DNA of 64,000 bases. Source: Prochlorococcus sp. AG-436-C14. Lineage in GTDB: Bacteria > Cyanobacteriota > Cyanobacteriia > PCC-6307 > Cyanobiaceae. Shown here in pieces: positions 1 through 7,319 of the stretch; positions within the stretch are counted from its first letter, which is position 1, and each line of letters starts with the position of its first letter. The stretch is taken from NCBI GenBank assembly GCA_003209755.1, contig QCPD01000006.1:1-64000 (forward strand), given 5' to 3'. A model generated the notes under the pieces. It made no database searches. It worked only from the letters and a program-made list of their open reading frames with translations, and had not been told where the DNA came from. The position numbers and the translations under genes were made by a program.

Positions 1-931
1 TATGTCCTATAGCTATTGCAGTTACAAGCATTCCTAAAATTAGAAATGGTTGTGCACTCGCTTGGTATTTAACATCAAAACTTAATGGATCGCGCAATAG
101 CCATATGTCTTGAAATGTTATTTGAGGAATTATGAGTAAAACCAGAATGACAGATGCAAAATGTTGTCCTATAGCTATTAAAACTATTACCATTGCTAGT
201 TGAAAGATATCTATCATTCCTGCACTAATACGACTTGCATTTTTAATACCAAAAACAACTGGAAGTGATTCAAGTCCAAGGCTTCTATCCCCTTCCACGC
301 TTTTGAAATCATTGATCACAGCAATTCCTAAGCCTGACAAGCTATAGGCAAGAGTAAGAAGAGCGGTTGTCCAGGTTAAATGTCCAAACAGAGCCTGTCC
401 TGCCCACCAAGGAAGAGCTATGTAGCTTGCGCCGAGTGCATAATTTCCAAGCCAACCATTTTGTTTTAGTTTTAAAGGTGGTGCTGAATAAATAAAACTT
501 ACAAATGAACCTCCCAATGCCAGAAGAAGGACGGAAGGAATTGTGTGATGTGCCCACAAATCTAATAAATAGGCAACTCCAAGACCAGCTATTAGTAGAA
601 CCCAAATTTGACATTTTACCTGAAAAAGCGAAATTGCCCCTGACGGTATTGGTCTATTAGGTTCATTTATTGCGTCTATTTCTCTATCAAAGTAATCATT
701 TATTGTTTGGGTGTATCCAGTTAAGAGTGGCCCGCTCATAAACATGCAACTTATCGAAGCAAGAACGTTGCTTAATTCCCAGTGGTAATTTCCACTGGCA
801 GCTGCACCACAAATAACTCCCCACAATAAAGGAATCCATGTAATGGGCTTCATTAATTGCAAACGAAGCTTCCAAATGTTTTTTGTTTCAGAACCTCCTT
901 TTATTCCGAGGAGTTGCCTAGCATCGCTCAC
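1..931 (-). CDS. chlG: Chlorophyll synthase ChlG (3' end beyond the window)
   Basis: The product is a UbiA-superfamily membrane prenyltransferase that attaches the phytyl or geranylgeranyl tail to chlorophyllide, the last step of chlorophyll synthesis in the thylakoid. Reading down the minus strand, the first Asp-rich motif (NDYFDREID followed by NEPNRPIPSG) lies about 80 residues in. The second (NDFKSVEGDRSLG) lies about 200 residues in. Hydrophobic segments separate them. The start is a GTG at 929-931, giving MSDARQLLG, 16 bp after the stop of the preceding small gene, so the two are probably co-transcribed. The gene is cut by the left edge with about 310 codons present, so only the C-terminus is missing. 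UbiA and CtaB are also in this window, but the motif wording fits ChlG best. Confidence 0.93.
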   Translation of the reverse strand, partial: MSDARQLLGIKGGSETKNIWKLRLQLMKPITWIPLLWGVICGAAASGNYHWELSNVLASISCMFMSGPLLTGYTQTINDYFDREIDAINEPNRPIPSGAISLFQVKCQIWVLLIAGLGVAYLLDLWAHHTIPSVLLLALGGSFVSFIYSAPPLKLKQNGWLGNYALGASYIALPWWAGQALFGHLTWTTALLTLAYSLSGLGIAVINDFKSVEGDRSLGLESLPVVFGIKNASRISAGMIDIFQLAMVIVLIAIGQHFASVILVLLIIPQITFQDIWLLRDPLSFDVKYQASAQPFLILGMLVTAIAIGH

Positions 932-946
932 TTTTTTCTCTCAGGG

Positions 947-1168
947 TTAAGAAACTTCATCTTCGAAGAACCAATGTTTGCTTCCGTCATTCATTTTAAT
1001 TACCACGCCAATTCCACCTCTACCATCAGTCATCTTGTAATCGATTACAGTGCCTCTTGGATCCTCTGATAGTTGGTCGATCAAATAAGAAGGTATGCGA
1101 TCTCTTACACGTTCGATATTGATCTTAATTTTTGAACCTATCCTTGAAAGGGAGGTTGGCTTTGCCAT
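947..1168 (-). CDS. Small cyanobacterial DUF2862-like protein
   Basis: This 73-residue soluble protein starts MAKPTSLSRIGSKIKI and continues with a run of beta-type sequence (GTVIDYKMTDGRGGIGVVIKMNDG). It ends in an acidic stretch, FFEDEVS. It resembles the short cyanobacterial proteins annotated as DUF2862, whose function is not known to me. It sits 16 bp upstream of chlG on the same strand, so a shared transcript is likely. A link to chlorophyll metabolism is only inference from position. No cofactor-binding motif is visible. Confidence 0.75.
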   Translation of the reverse strand: MAKPTSLSRIGSKIKINIERVRDRIPSYLIDQLSEDPRGTVIDYKMTDGRGGIGVVIKMNDGSKHWFFEDEVS

Positions 1169-1221
1169 GGCATCAAATGCTTAAGTTTTGGCAACCTTAA
1201 CAGTTCCTCTGTTTAAAAATC

Positions 1222-1992
1222 ATGGTTGCTTTAAGATTGATTCCTTGTCTTGATGTTTCAAACGGACGAGTAGTTAAGGGTGTTAACTTTGTTGGATTGC
1301 GTGATGCAGGCGATCCAGTTGAGTTGGGATGCAGATACAGCAAGGCTGGAGCAGATGAATTGGTCTTCCTAGACATAACAGCCACCTTCGAGAAAAGATC
1401 TACTTTGGTTGATATGGTTAGACGAACATCCGAAGCAGTAACAATCCCTTTTACTGTTGGAGGTGGGATAAGTTCATTAAATGGAATAAATGAATTGCTA
1501 CGAGCAGGAGCTGACAAGGTAAGTTTAAATTCCAGTGCTGTTAAAGACCCTTCGTTGATTTCTCAAGGGGCAAATCGTTTTGGATCTCAATGTATTGTGG
1601 TCGCAATAGATGCAAAAAAGAACAAAAATATTCCCATTAAATGGGACGTTTATGTGAGTGGGGGAAGGAAAAATACAGGCCTAGATGCGATTGAATGGGC
1701 AGAAAAAGTTTTTGAGATGGGAGCAGGTGAAATTCTATTAACCTCCATGGACGGTGATGGAACCCAAAATGGTTATGACATAGAACTTACTAAATGTATT
1801 GCTGAGAAAGTCCCAATACCAGTAATAGCCTCAGGAGGGGCTGGTTCCTTGAGACACATTAAAGAGGCTTTTACACTTGGTAAATCTTCAGCTGCTCTAT
1901 TGGCTTCCTTGTTGCATGATGGTCAATTAACTATTAGAGAAATAAAAGAATATTTGATTAAGGAAAATTTACCTATAAGACCAATTGAATGA
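1222..1992 (+). CDS. hisF: Imidazole glycerol phosphate synthase cyclase subunit HisF
   Basis: HisF is the (beta/alpha)8 cyclase subunit that, with the glutamine amidotransferase HisH, makes imidazole glycerol phosphate and AICAR in histidine synthesis. The N-terminus [17 protein letters not shown] carries the catalytic Asp of strand 1. The second catalytic Asp lies in the [12 protein letters not shown] segment near residue 180. Phosphate-binding glycine loops are visible (FTVGGGIS and ASGGAGS). At 256 residues it is normal length. No hisH or other his gene is adjacent, as is usual in cyanobacteria where his genes are scattered. It is divergent from the DUF2862-like gene across a 53 bp gap. 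Confidence 0.96.
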   Translation: MVALRLIPCLDVSNGRVVKGVNFVGLRDAGDPVELGCRYSKAGADELVFLDITATFEKRSTLVDMVRRTSEAVTIPFTVGGGISSLNGINELLRAGADKVSLNSSAVKDPSLISQGANRFGSQCIVVAIDAKKNKNIPIKWDVYVSGGRKNTGLDAIEWAEKVFEMGAGEILLTSMDGDGTQNGYDIELTKCIAEKVPIPVIASGGAGSLRHIKEAFTLGKSSAALLASLLHDGQLTIREIKEYLIKENLPIRPIE

Positions 1993-2073
1993 TAAATATT
2001 CTCATCAGAGGATATAAAATAAATTTTTTACGTATTAAAATTTTTTTGTTAGCTCAGTTTTTTCTTTATCTAT

Positions 2074-2772
2074 ATGAGGCCTGTTAATACTAAATCTATA
2101 GAGGAAATGTTTAATTCAATTTCTTCAAAATATGATTTTTTAAATGATATTTTTAGCTTTGGATTGCATAGATTTTGGAAAAGAAAATTATTGGATCTTC
2201 TTAAACCAACTTTTGGAGAGAAATGGATAGATCTTTGTTGTGGAACTGGAGATATGTCAATACTTTTGGCTAGATATATGAAGAGTTCTGAAAATATTAC
2301 AGGAATAGATTCAGCTTCTCAAGCATTATTAGTTGCGAGAGAAAGATCTAAGCAAAACTATCCTTCAATTGAATGGATAAAAGGCGATGCTCTAGAGACA
2401 AATCTTACATCACATCAATTTGATGGCCTTTTAATGGCTTATGGCTTAAGGAATCTTTCCAGTTCTTATGCAGGTCTTAGAGAGGCATTTAGGCTTTTGA
2501 AACCAGGAGGAAGGGCTGGGATATTAGATTTTAGATCTTTTGAAGGACGTTCGATTCGAGGCCTATTCCAAGAAATTTATTTAAGTGTTTATGTGGTTCC
2601 AATTGCATCTCTTTTCGGTTTAGGAAAAGAATATTCATATATAAAAAAAAGCTTAATTGACTTTCCTTCAGGTGAAAAACAAATTCATTTGGCACTTTCA
2701 GCTGGATTTAAAAAAGCAAAATATAAAACTTTAGCAAAAGGACAAATGGGGATTTTATTACTTGAAGCATAA
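2074..2772 (+). CDS. menG: Demethylnaphthoquinone methyltransferase MenG/UbiE family
   Basis: This is a class I SAM-dependent methyltransferase of the UbiE/MenG family. In cyanobacteria the family member performs the last methylation of phylloquinone, the PSI electron acceptor A1. Family landmarks are the N-terminal MFNSISSKYDFLND motif, the SAM motif I DLCCGTGD near residue 53, the acidic strand-2 end (GIDSAS), and the AYGLRNL and RLLKPGGR motifs. Its 232 residues match the family. It is preceded by an 81 bp AT-rich gap and is convergent with the DUF721 gene 18 bp downstream. Ubiquinone is absent from cyanobacteria, so the phylloquinone role is favoured; this is family knowledge, not a direct observation. 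Confidence 0.9.
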   Translation: MRPVNTKSIEEMFNSISSKYDFLNDIFSFGLHRFWKRKLLDLLKPTFGEKWIDLCCGTGDMSILLARYMKSSENITGIDSASQALLVARERSKQNYPSIEWIKGDALETNLTSHQFDGLLMAYGLRNLSSSYAGLREAFRLLKPGGRAGILDFRSFEGRSIRGLFQEIYLSVYVVPIASLFGLGKEYSYIKKSLIDFPSGEKQIHLALSAGFKKAKYKTLAKGQMGILLLEA

Positions 2773-2790
2773 AGTTAAATATTAAATAGC

Positions 2791-3273
2791 TTAATCTATT
2801 CTCAAATCTTTTCTTCTACAAAAACTACATTTACCCCATAAAGTAACTTCTCCCTTGGGTGAAGGCACTTTGCAAAAAGGACAATTGGCTATTCCATTCT
2901 TATCAGCTCTACTTGGATGCTTTTCCCATATTTCTTTTTCACTTACTTGAGTGACTAAATCATTAGGATAATGTTGTCTAATCCTTATCTCTTTTATTTG
3001 ATATCCAAATGATTTTAAAGAATCAATTAACTCCAAACGGTTGTATTGGAGAGCCTGTCTCCACTGCGGATGACTTGCTCCAATCGTTAAAACTTTGTTT
3101 TGAATATTAAGTGGTGTGCAATTCAATGCGAGTTGCTCTCCAGCGATTTCTGCCCAATCTTGAACAAGGCTTCCTACATTCCCTTTCCATGAGGACTTGA
3201 TTTCCTCTAAGCATCTATATATTGAAAGCTCTCTTTTTTCTTTTATTTTATGCTTTAAGTCTTTTAAGATCAA
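2791..3273 (-). CDS. DUF721/DciA-family protein with C-terminal zinc ribbon
   Basis: The N-terminal part (roughly residues 15-100, with WAEIAGEQLALNCTPLNIQNKVLTI and the HPQWRQAL segment) matches the DUF721 family, now called DciA in many bacteria, where it helps load the replicative helicase DnaB. The C-terminus carries a clear C-x2-C-x14-C-x2-C array (CPFC then CSFC), a likely zinc ribbon. This places the zinc module after the DUF721 core. The gene is divergent from vipp1 with a 73 bp gap. A role in helicase loading is inference from the family. The zinc ribbon could instead indicate nucleic-acid binding. Confidence 0.7.
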   Translation of the reverse strand: MILKDLKHKIKEKRELSIYRCLEEIKSSWKGNVGSLVQDWAEIAGEQLALNCTPLNIQNKVLTIGASHPQWRQALQYNRLELIDSLKSFGYQIKEIRIRQHYPNDLVTQVSEKEIWEKHPSRADKNGIANCPFCKVPSPKGEVTLWGKCSFCRRKDLRID

Positions 3274-3346
3274 TTTTAATTAGACACCATTGATGAGTTG
3301 GTGCTTAAATCTAGCTAATATTTTTTTGATTGCAAAAAAGATCCTA

Positions 3347-4123
3347 ATGGGCTTATTAGATAGGTTAAGTCGATTGCTAAGGGCAAATCTAAATGCTTTT
3401 GTCAGTGATGCAGAGGATCCAATAAAAATACTTGATCAGTCTGTTGCTGATATGCAAGAGGACTTGGTGAAGCTTCGTCAAGCGGTTGCTATGGCCATTG
3501 CAAGCCAAAAAAGATTGGAGAATCAGGCAAACCAAGCAAAAGAGCAAATTAAAAATTGGTTTTCTAGAGCTGAATTAGCCTTGAAAAAAGAAGAGGATGA
3601 CCTTGCTCGAGAAGCATTGAGTAGAAAAAAAACTTTTCAAGAAACTTATGAATCTTTATCGACTCAATTTCAAACACAAAATGGTCAAGTTGAAAAACTA
3701 AAGAAAAGCCTTTTGTTATTAGAGAGAAAGATTGCTGAGGCTCGAACTAAAAAAGATATGCTTAAAGCAAGAGCGCAGGCCGCTAAAGCTCAGCAACAAA
3801 TTCAAAGTGCAGTTGGTGATTTAAGTGGTAAGTCTGCAATGGCTGCTTTTGAAAGGATGGAAGACAAAGTTGAGGCGTTGGAAGCTTCTGGGCAAGCTGC
3901 ATTAGAGTTGGCTGGAGAAGATCTAGAAAGTAAGTTCGCAGCATTAGAAGGAGGCGATGATATAGAGAAAGAATTAGAGATATTGAGGACTCAATTAAAA
4001 TCAGGGGTTGAGGTAATAGCCTTACCTCCGTCTGATTTAGAGGTCAATGAATTAAAGACAGTCAAAATCCAAGAAGTTGAAGTTGAATTAGAGGAGATGA
4101 AAAAGTCAATGGATAATTCTTGA
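3347..4123 (+). CDS. vipp1: Vipp1/IM30 (PspA family) membrane-shaping protein
   Basis: Vipp1 is an ESCRT-III-like coiled-coil protein that assembles into rings and rods on thylakoid and plasma membranes and is needed for thylakoid maintenance. The protein begins MGLLDRLSRLLRANLNAF, the membrane-binding amphipathic helix, followed by about 170 residues of predicted coiled coil rich in Ala, Glu, Lys and Gln. A C-terminal extension after the PspA core ends with an acidic helix, which distinguishes Vipp1 from PspA. The reading frame is open back to 3290, but the family-typical N-terminus argues for ATG at 3347 (258 residues). It stands alone, followed 27 bp later by birA. Confidence 0.88.
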   Translation: MGLLDRLSRLLRANLNAFVSDAEDPIKILDQSVADMQEDLVKLRQAVAMAIASQKRLENQANQAKEQIKNWFSRAELALKKEEDDLAREALSRKKTFQETYESLSTQFQTQNGQVEKLKKSLLLLERKIAEARTKKDMLKARAQAAKAQQQIQSAVGDLSGKSAMAAFERMEDKVEALEASGQAALELAGEDLESKFAALEGGDDIEKELEILRTQLKSGVEVIALPPSDLEVNELKTVKIQEVEVELEEMKKSMDNS

Positions 4124-4150
4124 TTTTTCAGAACATATTATTTTTGAAAT

Positions 4151-4918
4151 ATGAATAATCAAAAACTCGATAGAGGAGGGGTAGGATTGATATATAAGTA
4201 TCATAAATTAAATCATTTTTCTCCCAGATCTTGGAGATTGAAGCTTAAACCTATTTGTGCTAGTACGGAAATAGAGCTATCAAATTGGATTGCAGAGAAA
4301 CCGGTAAAAAAAAATCAGCCAAAAGCTATATTTTCTTCTTGCCAAAGATTTGGTCAAGGTCAAGGTGGTCGAATTTGGCATGCACCAAAAGGGGGGGTTT
4401 GGGTTAGTGCAGCTATTAAGAGAGACGGACCATTTGAAAATAATTCTCAGCTTTATGGGTTAGCAGTTGCATTAGCTTTAGTTGATAGAATTGAACGTAT
4501 GGGAGTTAATGTCAAAATAAAATGGCCAAATGATCTATTGGTTGATGGTCAAAAATTAGCAGGAATTTTGCCTAGATTATCTTTTAGAGGAGAAAAGCTT
4601 AGATTGTTAAGAGTTGGAGTAGGTTTAAATCTTTTTAATAATGTTCCTAAAGAAGGGATCTCACTAAAACAAATTATTGGAGATAAAAAGATGAATATAA
4701 GTTTTTGGTCATCTGAAGTTTTATTCGCTATTGAAAGATCTCTAGATTTTCTAGATAATAAAAATTTTCTTTGCAGTCAAGTTGAAAAAAGATTATGGTC
4801 AAGTAAATACGTTGATAAACATACTGGGTATTTATGGAATATCAAAGGTATAGACTCAAGTGGAAGATTGATTCTTTTGAATAAAGATAAAGAGAAAGTA
4901 TTGTCTACTACATTATGA
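4151..4918 (+). CDS. birA: Biotin--[acetyl-CoA-carboxylase] ligase (BirA catalytic domain)
   Basis: The enzyme adenylates biotin and transfers it to the carboxyl carrier protein of acetyl-CoA carboxylase, for fatty acid synthesis. The catalytic core shows IKWPNDLLVDGQKLAGIL near residue 135, the KWPND signature. The biotin/AMP loop, usually GRGRRGR, reads GQGQGGRIWHAPKGGVW here, a noticeable departure. There is no N-terminal winged-helix domain, so it is a type I ligase without repressor function. At 255 residues it is near normal for monofunctional ligases. It ends 9 bp before the convergent ABC ATPase gene. Confidence 0.85.
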   Translation: MNNQKLDRGGVGLIYKYHKLNHFSPRSWRLKLKPICASTEIELSNWIAEKPVKKNQPKAIFSSCQRFGQGQGGRIWHAPKGGVWVSAAIKRDGPFENNSQLYGLAVALALVDRIERMGVNVKIKWPNDLLVDGQKLAGILPRLSFRGEKLRLLRVGVGLNLFNNVPKEGISLKQIIGDKKMNISFWSSEVLFAIERSLDFLDNKNFLCSQVEKRLWSSKYVDKHTGYLWNIKGIDSSGRLILLNKDKEKVLSTTL

Positions 4919-4927
4919 TTAGCTGAA

Positions 4928-5614
4928 TTAATTATAAGTAATCTCTATTACCTTGCCATCTCTAAATTTTGCTATTTTTTTTGCTCTTTGAGCAACATTG
5001 TCTTCATGAGTAACTAACACAATTGTTATTCCTTGACTATGAAGTTGATCAAAAAGATTTAAAACATCTTCAGTAGTTTTGGAATCAAGAGCACCAGTTG
5101 GTTCGTCTGCTAATAGCAGAGATGGTTGGTTGATTATCGCCCTTGCTATTGCAACACGTTGTTGTTGCCCTCCAGACAATTGATTGGGGAGATTGGTCAT
5201 CCTGTTCCCAAGCCCTACTCGGTTAAGAGCCTCTTCAGCGCGCCTCTTCCTTTCTAAAGATGGGACGCATGCATAAATCATTGGAAGCATTACATTTTCA
5301 AGTGCTGAAACTTCTTGAAGTAGATGAAATTGTTGAAAAACAAAACCAAGTTCTTTATTTCTAATATCTGCTAATAAGTCATCATCAAGCTTTTCTACAG
5401 CCGTTCCGTTTAATTCATAAGTCCCATTTGTAGGACGATCAAGGCATCCAAGTATATTCATTGCAGTACTTTTACCAGATCCACTAGCACCCATAACGGC
5501 AAGGTAATCGCCCTGGAAAACTTCAAGGTTTAGTCCGTCAAGAGCTTTCACTTTGACTGAGCCTTCCCCATACAATTTATTTACATTTGTTAGACGTGCT
5601 ACAGATTTTTTCAA
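4928..5614 (-). CDS. ABC transporter ATP-binding protein, MacB/LolD/DevA type
   Basis: This is a 228-residue nucleotide-binding domain. Walker A is GASGSGKS near residue 42. The Q-loop region reads [10 protein letters not shown]. The signature is LSGGQQQR, and Walker B is LLLADEP followed by the D-loop GALDSKT. The H-loop is VTHED. The spacing and the [12 protein letters not shown] segment fit the MacB/LolD/DevA subfamily, which powers mechanotransmission-type exporters or lipoprotein release. No permease gene is adjacent on the same strand, so its partner must be encoded elsewhere. It lies 12 bp downstream of ndhB and may be read through from it. Substrate unknown. Confidence 0.85.
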   Translation of the reverse strand: MKKSVARLTNVNKLYGEGSVKVKALDGLNLEVFQGDYLAVMGASGSGKSTAMNILGCLDRPTNGTYELNGTAVEKLDDDLLADIRNKELGFVFQQFHLLQEVSALENVMLPMIYACVPSLERKRRAEEALNRVGLGNRMTNLPNQLSGGQQQRVAIARAIINQPSLLLADEPTGALDSKTTEDVLNLFDQLHSQGITIVLVTHEDNVAQRAKKIAKFRDGKVIEITYN

Positions 5615-5626
5615 TGAATTTAGTGG

Positions 5627-7189
5627 TTAGCCAATTGAACTTTTACTTGCAAGAGTAATAGCTTCACGAAGTAATGGAGTCCCGTTTACAGCACTATCAG
5701 CAAAGTCGAAGAGAGGGTTTGAAATTATTCCACCAATAGCTGTTACGAGAACACAAAAAATCAAAGCCACTTTGAGAGAAGACATTCCTGAAATTGACCA
5801 TTCTATGGATGGATATGCTTTTACAACATCTGAAGCTTCTTTTGGCTCTGTTACTACCATCATTTTTATAACTGATATGTAATAGTAAATTGAAATAACA
5901 GAAGTAACTAGACCAACACTAACTAGTAGGTATTGTCCATCTGCCCATCCAGCAAAAAATAAGTAAATCTTCCCAAAGAATCCCAACATTGGGGGAATGC
6001 CCCCCAGCGAAAGAAGACATAAACTTAATCCGAGTGTGATTAATGGATCCTTTTGGTAAAGTCCTGCATAATCTGATATTTGATCGCTCCCAGTTCTTAT
6101 TGAGAAGAGGATTATGCAGGCAAAAGCACCAAGATTCATAAATAAATAAGCTGCCATATATAGAATCATCGCGGCGAAACCATCTTCAGTTCCGCAAACC
6201 AATCCAATCATTACAAAGCCGGCTTGTCCTATTGAGCTGTAAGCAAGCATCCTTTTCATTGATTTCTGAGCTAGCGCTACAACATTTCCCAGCGACATAC
6301 TTAGAACAGCTAAAACAGTAAATAGCAATTTCCATTGCGTGTCAAAAGCGCTAAAACATCCGATAAGTATCCTTACTGCAAGTGCAAAACCTGCTGCTTT
6401 GGATCCAACTGATAAAAAGGCAACTACTGGTGTAGGGGATCCTTCATAAACATCAGGTGTCCATTGATGGAATGGAACTGCGGCAATTTTGAAAGCTACT
6501 GTGGATAATACGAAAACAAGCGCTAATGCAGATAAAGGGGTGGGAGCACTTATTAGAGTTATTCCTATTTCTTTTAGATTTGTAGATCCACTTATTCCAT
6601 AGAGTAGGGATGCTCCATAAAGAAATACAGCTGCTGCCGCCGACCCAACCAACAAATATTTCAAAGCTGCTTCTGAACTTCTTGAGTCTCTTTTGAGATA
6701 TCCAGAAAGTAGGTAGCTAGCCACAGAAAGTGTTTCTAGTGAAACAAAAACACTTACCAAATCAGTTGAACCACATAGAAGCATTGCTCCAAGAGTGGCA
6801 GCTAATAATATTGCTGCAAACTCACCAATAGGACTTCCATTTTGTTCAGCATATCTCCAGCTGATTAGCAAAGAAATAAGGGTTGATAGAGCTATAACCC
6901 CTCGAAAAGCAATAGCAAGATTGTCTGCGATAAATGCACCTAGGAAAGATTCTTGAATTTCTCCATTCCATTGCATTATCAGCAAAATCAAGGCAGTACC
7001 AAGACCTGCGTAACAAATTGGAGGGGACCAGCGGGAAGATATCTTTTCACCAGCTAAATCAACCAAAAGCGTACCTAGCATTGCCATTAGGACTGCAGCC
7101 TCTGGAAGAACAGCTTTGGCATTTAAAGAAAGATTTAAAAGCTCTACAGGCTCATTTATGAATATTTGAAAAGACAAAAGTTCTCCCAT
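5627..7189 (-). CDS. ndhB: NAD(P)H-quinone oxidoreductase subunit 2 NdhB
   Basis: NdhB is an antiporter-like membrane subunit of the photosynthetic NDH-1 complex, which oxidises ferredoxin, reduces plastoquinone and pumps protons in the thylakoid. The 520-residue protein is almost entirely hydrophobic, consistent with about 14 helices. It contains the proton-pumping family core around residues 150-330, including the [18 protein letters not shown]-like segment and [11 protein letters not shown]. Length is typical. The start ATG at 7187-7189 is 130 bp from the divergent topA start, with a palindrome between them. The downstream ABC ATPase follows 12 bp after the stop. Confidence 0.95.
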   Translation of the reverse strand: MGELLSFQIFINEPVELLNLSLNAKAVLPEAAVLMAMLGTLLVDLAGEKISSRWSPPICYAGLGTALILLIMQWNGEIQESFLGAFIADNLAIAFRGVIALSTLISLLISWRYAEQNGSPIGEFAAILLAATLGAMLLCGSTDLVSVFVSLETLSVASYLLSGYLKRDSRSSEAALKYLLVGSAAAAVFLYGASLLYGISGSTNLKEIGITLISAPTPLSALALVFVLSTVAFKIAAVPFHQWTPDVYEGSPTPVVAFLSVGSKAAGFALAVRILIGCFSAFDTQWKLLFTVLAVLSMSLGNVVALAQKSMKRMLAYSSIGQAGFVMIGLVCGTEDGFAAMILYMAAYLFMNLGAFACIILFSIRTGSDQISDYAGLYQKDPLITLGLSLCLLSLGGIPPMLGFFGKIYLFFAGWADGQYLLVSVGLVTSVISIYYYISVIKMMVVTEPKEASDVVKAYPSIEWSISGMSSLKVALIFCVLVTAIGGIISNPLFDFADSAVNGTPLLREAITLASKSSIG

Positions 7190-7216
7190 TTATGTATTGT
7201 TTTTATGCTGTGTCTG

Positions 7217-7245
7217 ATTTCATAACTCTAGCGAAGTTATGAAAT
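7217..7245. promoter_or_regulatory. Perfect 11-bp inverted repeat in the ndhB-topA divergent gap
   Basis: ATTTCATAACT at 7217-7227 and AGTTATGAAAT at 7235-7245 are exact reverse complements separated by 7 bases. The element lies inside the 130 bp gap between two divergently transcribed genes, 28 bp upstream of the ndhB start and 75 bp upstream of the topA start. No T-tract follows on either strand, so an operator is more likely than a terminator. The regulator is unknown. Seen directly; function inferred. Confidence 0.4.
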
Positions 7246-7319
7246 ATGCCTTTTTTATCATTTTGGGCTATGCATTTTACTATTCAGTACGTTAGATAAG
7301 AAGGAGGGAAATTGAGCTG

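Noticed and set aside
342-614. 90-codon minus-strand frame inside chlG
   Set aside because: It is a different frame of chlG and shows no domain; chlG itself has clear motifs across this stretch.
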